Below the pieces are notes generated by a model. That model was not told the DNA's origin and searched no databases. It saw nothing but the letters and a program-made list of their open reading frames with translations. Shown here in pieces: positions 17,579-21,361 of a stretch of DNA of 21,361 nt (the stretch's first letter is position 1; the number at the start of each line of letters is the position of its first letter). The DNA lies in NCBI GenBank assembly GCA_051010015.1, contig JBPCVZ010000178.1:1-21361 (forward strand), in the 5' to 3' direction. The DNA is from CAJQQK01 sp051010015. GTDB taxonomy: Bacteria; Pseudomonadota; Alphaproteobacteria; Rhizobiales; Hyphomicrobiaceae. The position numbers and the translations under genes were made by a program.

Positions 17579-18391
17579 TCATTCCGGTTTTCGGGCGACG
17601 AAACAGGCCCAGGCGATATCTCCGTTGGCCAACGCCTCCTGCCATAGAATAACGCTCGATTTTATCGAGGCAACCAGCGGGGCATCTGAGCGTTTATTTG
17701 ATGCCAGTGCGTCTGCCAGTTTGTCATAGTGGGTCGCGATGTCATTGGGACGTTGCTCGACGTACTCGACCTTGAAACCTGCAGACCGCGCCATGTCTTC
17801 GTAGTCGCGGACTGTGGCACCCGATTCTGCCCGCAAACGGGCGTACGCCGCGCCGACTCTCGCCAGGTCGGCACCCGGAGCCGTGAGTATATCGGAGAAC
17901 GCAAAGACGCCGCCGGCCCGCAGCACACGGTACGCTTCAGCAAACACCTTTGGACGATCGGTGGCATGGATGATCGCCTCCTGGCAGATCACCGCATCCC
18001 ATGCCGCAGGTTCACTGTCGATCGCGTGAAAGTCGCCGAGTGACACCGCGATGTCATCAAAACCAGCGGCTGCGTTGGCCGTCCTGGCATAGGAGATGCA
18101 GGTTTCGGAAATATCGATGCCGGCTGCCTCGCAACCCATGTCGGCCAAAAGGCGCAATGTCCCGCCGTAGCCACACGCTATGTCGAGAACCTTCTGTCCG
18201 GCAGTGACGCCAGCCAGTTCCAGCAAGTGCAACGTCATCGCCCTGGACGCTTCCGCAACTGTTTCATCCCCTGTCACGAAAAGGCCGATATGGATGTCTG
18301 AGCCCCCCCAGAGCTTCTGATAGAACGCGGCAATGACCGGGTCGTTGTAATAGTCAGCGACCGCGCTTTTTTGGCATTCCAACAGATTCAT
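17579..18391 (-). CDS. Class I SAM-dependent methyltransferase, sarcosine/dimethylglycine methyltransferase-like
   Basis: This 270-aa cytoplasmic methyltransferase begins with VADYYNDPVIAAFYQKLWGGSDIHIGLF. This resembles the segment that opens sarcosine/dimethylglycine N-methyltransferases and related small-molecule methylases. Motif I is VLDIACGYGGTLR (68-80), then the acidic residue in AAGIDIS, then WDAVICQEAIIHATD and the motif around VLRAGGVFAFSDIL. Start: ATG at 18391 with AGAG a few bases upstream. A GTG two codons earlier and a TTG 14 codons earlier are open. It lies 86 bases after flavodoxin and 21 before cfa. Betaine synthesis is possible, but the usual partner genes are absent, and the cfa neighbour hints at lipid or another substrate. 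The substrate remains undetermined. Confidence 0.86.
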   Translation of the reverse strand: MNLLECQKSAVADYYNDPVIAAFYQKLWGGSDIHIGLFVTGDETVAEASRAMTLHLLELAGVTAGQKVLDIACGYGGTLRLLADMGCEAAGIDISETCISYARTANAAAGFDDIAVSLGDFHAIDSEPAAWDAVICQEAIIHATDRPKVFAEAYRVLRAGGVFAFSDILTAPGADLARVGAAYARLRAESGATVRDYEDMARSAGFKVEYVEQRPNDIATHYDKLADALASNKRSDAPLVASIKSSVILWQEALANGDIAWACFVARKPE

Positions 18392-18477
18392 TGTCACTCT
18401 GAGTTCTTCTGGGTTGAGCAAGGTACGAACCAACCAAGAGCCACCGGATATCCCTGGAGCGGAACGAGATGGCCGCG

Positions 18478-19014
18478 CTACTCGGCTGCTTCAGGCGACG
18501 CCCCTTCGCCCGCTACAAACGTTTGACGCAATGCAGCGTCCGAAAATCTCGCAACCGCGTTGACAAACGCCGTCGTCTTTTCGCGATCCCTGTCGGTCTT
18601 CAAATCACTCTCCGTGATTTCAAGCGTCGCAATGGGCTGCTTTCCGGCAAGCTCGGTCATGTGCCGGAACGTCCGTTGGCCGCCCGTGCCACCTTCCGTG
18701 CAGAAAAACGCAACGTGTTTGAAATTCGCCGCGTGTTGTTCAATGTAGGTCCGCATCGGACTCGACATCGTCCATGCCCACACCGGTGTCCCGAGTATGA
18801 CGAGATCATACTGACCCGGTTCCATGTCGGTTGGACGAATAGGTGCAGAGCGTTTGAACAAAGCCTCCCCACCCGTTTGAAACAAGGCCCAAGCGCCGGA
18901 CCGGTCCTTCAGGTCGACGATCCGCTCAAGATCAGCCTGACATTCGGCAGCGACCAATTCCGCAGTGCGTTTCGTGTTGCCGGTGAGCGAGTAATAGACA
19001 ACGAGTGTTCTCAT
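18478..19014 (-). CDS. Flavodoxin-family protein
   Basis: This 178-aa cytoplasmic FMN-binding electron carrier or NAD(P)H:quinone reductase relative has the FMN phosphate loop near its N-terminus (LVVYYSLTGNTKRTAELVA). The FMN-ring loops follow as VILGTPVWAWTMSSPMRTYI (around 73-92) and AFFCTEGGTGGQRTF (around 102-116), in the usual flavodoxin order. Length is at the long-chain end, with an extra ~25-residue C-terminal tail (RQTFVAGEGASPEAAE). Start: ATG at 19014 behind AGAGGTGG. It is the first gene of the minus-strand trio and follows an FNR-type promoter with a ~99-base leader. It may supply electrons to an unidentified low-oxygen reaction. A role with the methyltransferase is inference. 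Confidence 0.9.
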   Translation of the reverse strand: MRTLVVYYSLTGNTKRTAELVAAECQADLERIVDLKDRSGAWALFQTGGEALFKRSAPIRPTDMEPGQYDLVILGTPVWAWTMSSPMRTYIEQHAANFKHVAFFCTEGGTGGQRTFRHMTELAGKQPIATLEITESDLKTDRDREKTTAFVNAVARFSDAALRQTFVAGEGASPEAAE

Positions 19015-19314
19015 GATCCACCTCTCAAGGCGGTCCGTTGGCCAAGCTACGCACCGTTCCAGAACGTTGCCGCCTCAGAACCGCTCATGCAGTTCCAGTC
19101 CAAATCTCGATGCGGCAAAACGCTAGTCCATCTGTCGTCGAACGAACTTGACTGAGATCAATCATGGGTCGCCAGGCGCTGCGTCGCGGCGCCATGACCG
19201 GACATGCAGCGGAAATGGAGCAGGGGATAGACACTTAACCATTTGGGCTGCCCAGGAGACTTCTCTTCCAGCACCGCCGGCATCCAATCGCGTCTATTCG
19301 ATGACGACTCGAAA
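19015..19314. other. Intergenic region upstream of flavodoxin, downstream of the UspF-like gene
   Basis: The left half is the flavodoxin leader and promoter, with an FNR-type box at 19148-19161 and a -10 at 19120-19125. The right half lies beyond the stop of the UspF-like gene. I see no gene and no terminator hairpin with a T-run in it. Confidence 0.65.
19120..19161 (-). promoter_or_regulatory. FNR/FixK-type promoter of the flavodoxin operon
   Basis: TTGACTGAGATCAA (19148-19161) fits TTGAC-N4-ATCAA, one base off the perfect FNR palindrome. On the minus strand, TAGCGT (19125 down to 19120) fits TANNNT after exactly 22 bases. This puts the box at -41.5 and the predicted start near 19113. The opposite orientation offers TCGCGG at the same spacing and is much poorer. 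This is the best-formed of the four promoters. Confidence 0.78.
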
Positions 19315-19731
19315 CTACCTCAAGACGTGGACCGAACACTTGGCGTGTCGCACGACACTTGCCGCCACCGAGCCGAGCAGATAGTCCGCGAGAATAGGCT
19401 TGTGCGACGCGATCACGATAAGATCCACACCGTCGCGATCAGCCAATTCCAGAATTTCGCGATGCGCTCGGCCATACGTCGTCACAATTCTTGCTGTTTC
19501 GTGGATGTTGTGGACCCTCGCCAGCTGCCTTAACTCCTCCTCCGCATCCGCCTTTCCTTTGGCAAGTGTTCCTTCTGGAAGATGAAGCGCCACGTTGGCG
19601 GGCATTTCAGGCATGACGAACATGAGCGTCATCGCCGTGTCGCCACCTGCAATCTCCAGCGCTGTCCGGATCATCGTGCTGGCCTGATCTTTATGCTCGA
19701 GGTCGACAGGAACGAGTACGTTCGTATACAT
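19315..19731 (-). CDS. Universal stress protein, UspF/UspG-like
   Basis: This 138-aa single-domain UspA-fold protein starts with MYTNVLVPVD, the first strand typical of the family. The C-terminal motif IASHKPILADYLLGSVAASVVRHAKCSVHVLR closely resembles that of E. coli UspF/UspG. It lacks the full G-x2-G-x9-G(S/T) nucleotide loop and retains only LLGSVA, so ATP binding may be altered. Start: ATG at 19731 with GGAG seven bases upstream. A TTG two codons before it is unlikely. The gene has an FNR-type box at 19915-19928 and a predicted leader of about 150 bases. It differs clearly from the second Usp at the right end of the window. Confidence 0.92.
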   Translation of the reverse strand: MYTNVLVPVDLEHKDQASTMIRTALEIAGGDTAMTLMFVMPEMPANVALHLPEGTLAKGKADAEEELRQLARVHNIHETARIVTTYGRAHREILELADRDGVDLIVIASHKPILADYLLGSVAASVVRHAKCSVHVLR

Positions 19732-19886
19732 GCGCAAACTCCAATTTCTTCGTTCGAGGTTCGATCCTGAAAATCACGATCAACTCAGTAACCGCTGCGA
19801 GCCAGATGGTGAAAAGCCATTGCTTAACAGCGTTGAAAAAACCGTCGGCGCTCATGAATTTAGTCAGCATCATCGCGCTACGCCAT

Positions 19887-19928
19887 AGCTTCATTCGAAT
19901 GAACGCGGCCTGCGTTGACCGAAATCAA
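19887..19928 (-). promoter_or_regulatory. FNR/FixK-type box upstream of the UspF-like gene
   Basis: TTGACCGAAATCAA (19915-19928) is one base off the perfect FNR palindrome. At the 22-base spacing on the minus strand is GAAGCT (19892 down to 19887), a modest -10 keeping A2 and T6. The predicted start is near 19880, about 150 bases before the gene. The plus-strand orientation offers GGAAAA and is poorer. Confidence 0.68.
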
Positions 19929-20120
19929 TTCGAAACTGACTCATATCAACGGAAAACCCATGAGGGACTTCGCGAACAGCTGCACCTTCAAAACGCATTT
20001 CCATGACCTTCACGGTTGGCAACGACTTCCGCAATCACCAGCACCGATTTCGCGCCGGTCCGGCAAGCGAACGCAGCGGCCGCTCAAACTCGTAAATTGA
20101 CCGCGCCATTCACGCGTTGG

Positions 20121-20162
20121 TTGCGCGAGATCAATGTAATCCGGCGATAAAAGGCGTAGGCA
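20121..20162 (+). promoter_or_regulatory. FixK-type promoter of the DUF2267-usp unit
   Basis: TTGCGCGAGATCAA (20121-20134) has an exact ATCAA half-site and a TTGCG half-site; TTG(A/C) is tolerated by rhizobial FixK proteins. TAGGCA (20157-20162) lies 22 bases downstream as a possible -10. The predicted start is near 20169, with a leader of about 34 bases before the ATG at 20203. Confidence 0.65.
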
Positions 20163-20202
20163 TTTGTCGTTATGGAGAACGCGAAAGTTTGAGGCCAACG
20201 TT

Positions 20203-20655
20203 ATGGCAATACCCAAAACCATTTCGCATACCGTCCAGCAGACACAAGAATGGCTCAGGGAGGTCGAGAGCAACGCCGGGCTGGCCAACGAAACCGAAGC
20301 TCTGAGTGCTCTGCGTGCTGTTCTCCATCAATTGCGAGACAGATTGAGCATCGAGGAAGCAGCGCAATTCTCTGCACAATTGCCGCTATTGGTTCGCGGT
20401 ATCTTCTACGAGGGTTGGCAACCTGCGCGCGTACCCGACAAATCCATCAAGACGCGGCAGGACTTTTTTGACGGCGTGTCGATGCGTTTGCCGTCCCATC
20501 GTTTGCCGCCCGAGCTATTGGTCGAAACCGTTTTCGCCATCCTGAGCCATCACATTGATCCGGGCGAGATCGCAGACATCATCGGCCAGCTCCCAGACAG
20601 TTTGAAAGTCCTCTGGCCGTTGAGCGCCAGAACGTTCAGGGAGCGGGCCCGATAG
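20203..20655 (+). CDS. DUF2267-family protein
   Basis: This 150-aa soluble, mostly helical protein matches DUF2267 along its length. It opens with TVQQTQEWLREVESNAGLANETEALSALRAVLHQLRDRLSIEEAAQFSAQLPLLVRGIFYEGW, a characteristic pattern of the family. A second helical half follows (LVETVFAILSHHIDPGEIADIIGQLPDSLKVLWP). No enzymatic motif is visible and the biochemical role is not established. In other proteobacteria such genes often sit near Usp, Hsp20 and FNR-regulated genes, as here. Start: ATG at 20203 with GAGG eight bases upstream. The earlier in-frame ATG at 20164 lies before the predicted transcription start. It may be co-transcribed with the Usp 173 bases downstream. Confidence 0.88.
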   Translation: MAIPKTISHTVQQTQEWLREVESNAGLANETEALSALRAVLHQLRDRLSIEEAAQFSAQLPLLVRGIFYEGWQPARVPDKSIKTRQDFFDGVSMRLPSHRLPPELLVETVFAILSHHIDPGEIADIIGQLPDSLKVLWPLSARTFRERAR

Positions 20656-20828
20656 CCGGAACCATTCAGCCTTTCATCCCGAACGTTGAGAGGCACAGAA
20701 AATGCCATGGCAATCCTTGGCCCGGACTTGACGCATTTACGGAAAGGCGAAACCGAAAGGCATTTCGAACTTGATGCTGTCGTCACAAATTGAATACGGA
20801 AAACAAGCGAAAAAGGGAGCCATCCGTC

Positions 20829-21287
20829 ATGTTTGATAACATTCTGGTACCGGTCGACGGTTCTGGTCACGCAAAGCGTGCCGTCCAAGTCGCCGCAAAC
20901 TTGGCCGCCAAATTCGGGGCAAATCTTACGCTGCTGCATGTCATGCCACGCGCTGGCAGTCATCGCATCCCTACGGATCTCGAGGAATTCGCACGCGCCG
21001 AACACCTGAGTGTCAACGAAGCAGATATTCTGCAGAGCGTTGCGAGCGCGATCGTCGAACGCGCCAAGGTTCAGGCACAGTCCGAGGGAGCCAAGAATAC
21101 GCAGACGGCAATCGAAGTTGGCGATGCGGCAACCAGGATCATCGAGTATTGCGACGGCCACGGGGTCGACACAATCGTCATGGGGCGTCGAGGTTTGAGT
21201 GACCTTGCCGGCTTGTTCATCGGCAGTGTGACCCACAAGGTCTCTCAAAGTACGAAACTGACCTGCATAACGGTCGGCGCTGACTAG
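20829..21287 (+). CDS. Universal stress protein, canonical ATP-binding type
   Basis: This 152-aa UspA-fold protein starts MFDNILVPVDGSGHAKRAVQVAANLAAKFGANLTLLHV. The nucleotide loop GRRGLSDLAGLFIGSVT fits G-x2-G-x9-G-S exactly, so ATP binding is expected. Start: ATG at 20829 with GGGAG about nine bases upstream. An in-frame ATG at 20790 adds a charged 13-residue extension without support. I found no FNR box in the 173 bases before it, so it may depend on the promoter at 20121 or on its own unrecognised one. It complements the divergent UspF-like gene. The 74 bases after its stop hold nothing I recognise. Confidence 0.93.
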   Translation: MFDNILVPVDGSGHAKRAVQVAANLAAKFGANLTLLHVMPRAGSHRIPTDLEEFARAEHLSVNEADILQSVASAIVERAKVQAQSEGAKNTQTAIEVGDAATRIIEYCDGHGVDTIVMGRRGLSDLAGLFIGSVTHKVSQSTKLTCITVGAD

Positions 21288-21361
21288 GTCCTCGCTTCAC
21301 CTCGCGCAGCAATTGTAAGGCCTGAAGCGATCATGCCCGATTGCCGACAAGCTCTCGCCCC

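Larger units (their letters stand above)
19732..20202. other. Divergent control region between the UspF-like and DUF2267 genes
   Basis: These 471 bases hold two FNR/FixK-like boxes, one oriented toward each flanking gene. A minus-strand frame from 19894 to 19691 encodes up to 67 residues with a hydrophobic stretch (WLFTIWLAAVTELIVIF). It overlaps the start of the UspF-like gene and has no ribosome site, so it is a weak candidate only. No other gene is apparent. Confidence 0.65.

Noticed and set aside
19148..19384. Plus-strand frame beginning MTEIN
   Set aside because: The TTG start is simply the first half of the FNR box, and the frame has shadow-like composition and runs into the UspF-like gene antisense.
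19915..20100. Second plus-strand frame beginning MTEIN
   Set aside because: The same artefact: the near-identical FNR box read as codons. No ribosome site and no recognisable domain.
20656..20828. FNR box directly upstream of the canonical Usp gene
   Set aside because: TTGACGCATTTACG and TTGATGCTGTCGTC each have only one recognisable half-site.

Overview
The window looks like chromosomal DNA of a GC-rich alphaproteobacterium, most likely of the order Hyphomicrobiales (Rhizobiales). The reasons are the gene families, purine-rich Shine-Dalgarno sites, an adjacent tamA-tamB pair, FixK/FNR-type operator boxes, and a nested palindromic intergenic repeat of a style common in that group. The taxonomic call is inference from style, not from a marker gene. 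I see no rRNA, tRNA, CRISPR array, transposase, phage gene or integrase.

Bases 1-4690 are a minus-strand cluster, read right to left: a GAF-domain protein, a kynurenine-formamidase-like alpha/beta hydrolase, an ABC transporter ATPase, a periplasmic substrate-binding protein, and two different permeases, the second cut by the window edge. The layout suggests one uptake-and-hydrolysis operon. The family resemblance is to nitrate/sulfonate/taurine-type importers, and the substrate cannot be read from the sequence. Divergent from it is a 558-aa TPR protein (4959-6635) with a small, strongly ribosome-bound upstream ORF whose stop overlaps its start.

Bases 6632-12856 hold the minus-strand pair tamA-tamB: an outer-membrane Omp85-family barrel and a very long inner-membrane-anchored partner. 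Their stop and start codons abut. A gene-poor stretch (12857-13437) follows and contains a 97-bp palindromic repeat. A DMT/EamA-type permease lies after it.

Bases 14351-21287 form a compact island that reads as an oxygen-regulated stress and redox module. Four 14-bp FNR/FixK-like boxes (14351, 19148, 19915, 20121) each sit 22 bp upstream of a candidate -10 element, the geometry of class II FNR activation. They precede (i) hsp20 - cytochrome c - zinc alcohol dehydrogenase on the plus strand; (ii) flavodoxin - methyltransferase - cyclopropane fatty acid synthase on the minus strand; (iii) a UspF-like universal stress protein on the minus strand; and (iv) a DUF2267 protein followed by a canonical universal stress protein on the plus strand. 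The likely picture is a low-oxygen response combining protein protection, electron disposal, flavodoxin redox chemistry and membrane-lipid modification. The individual families are known. The flavodoxin/methyltransferase/Cfa combination under an FNR-type promoter is the least explained part.
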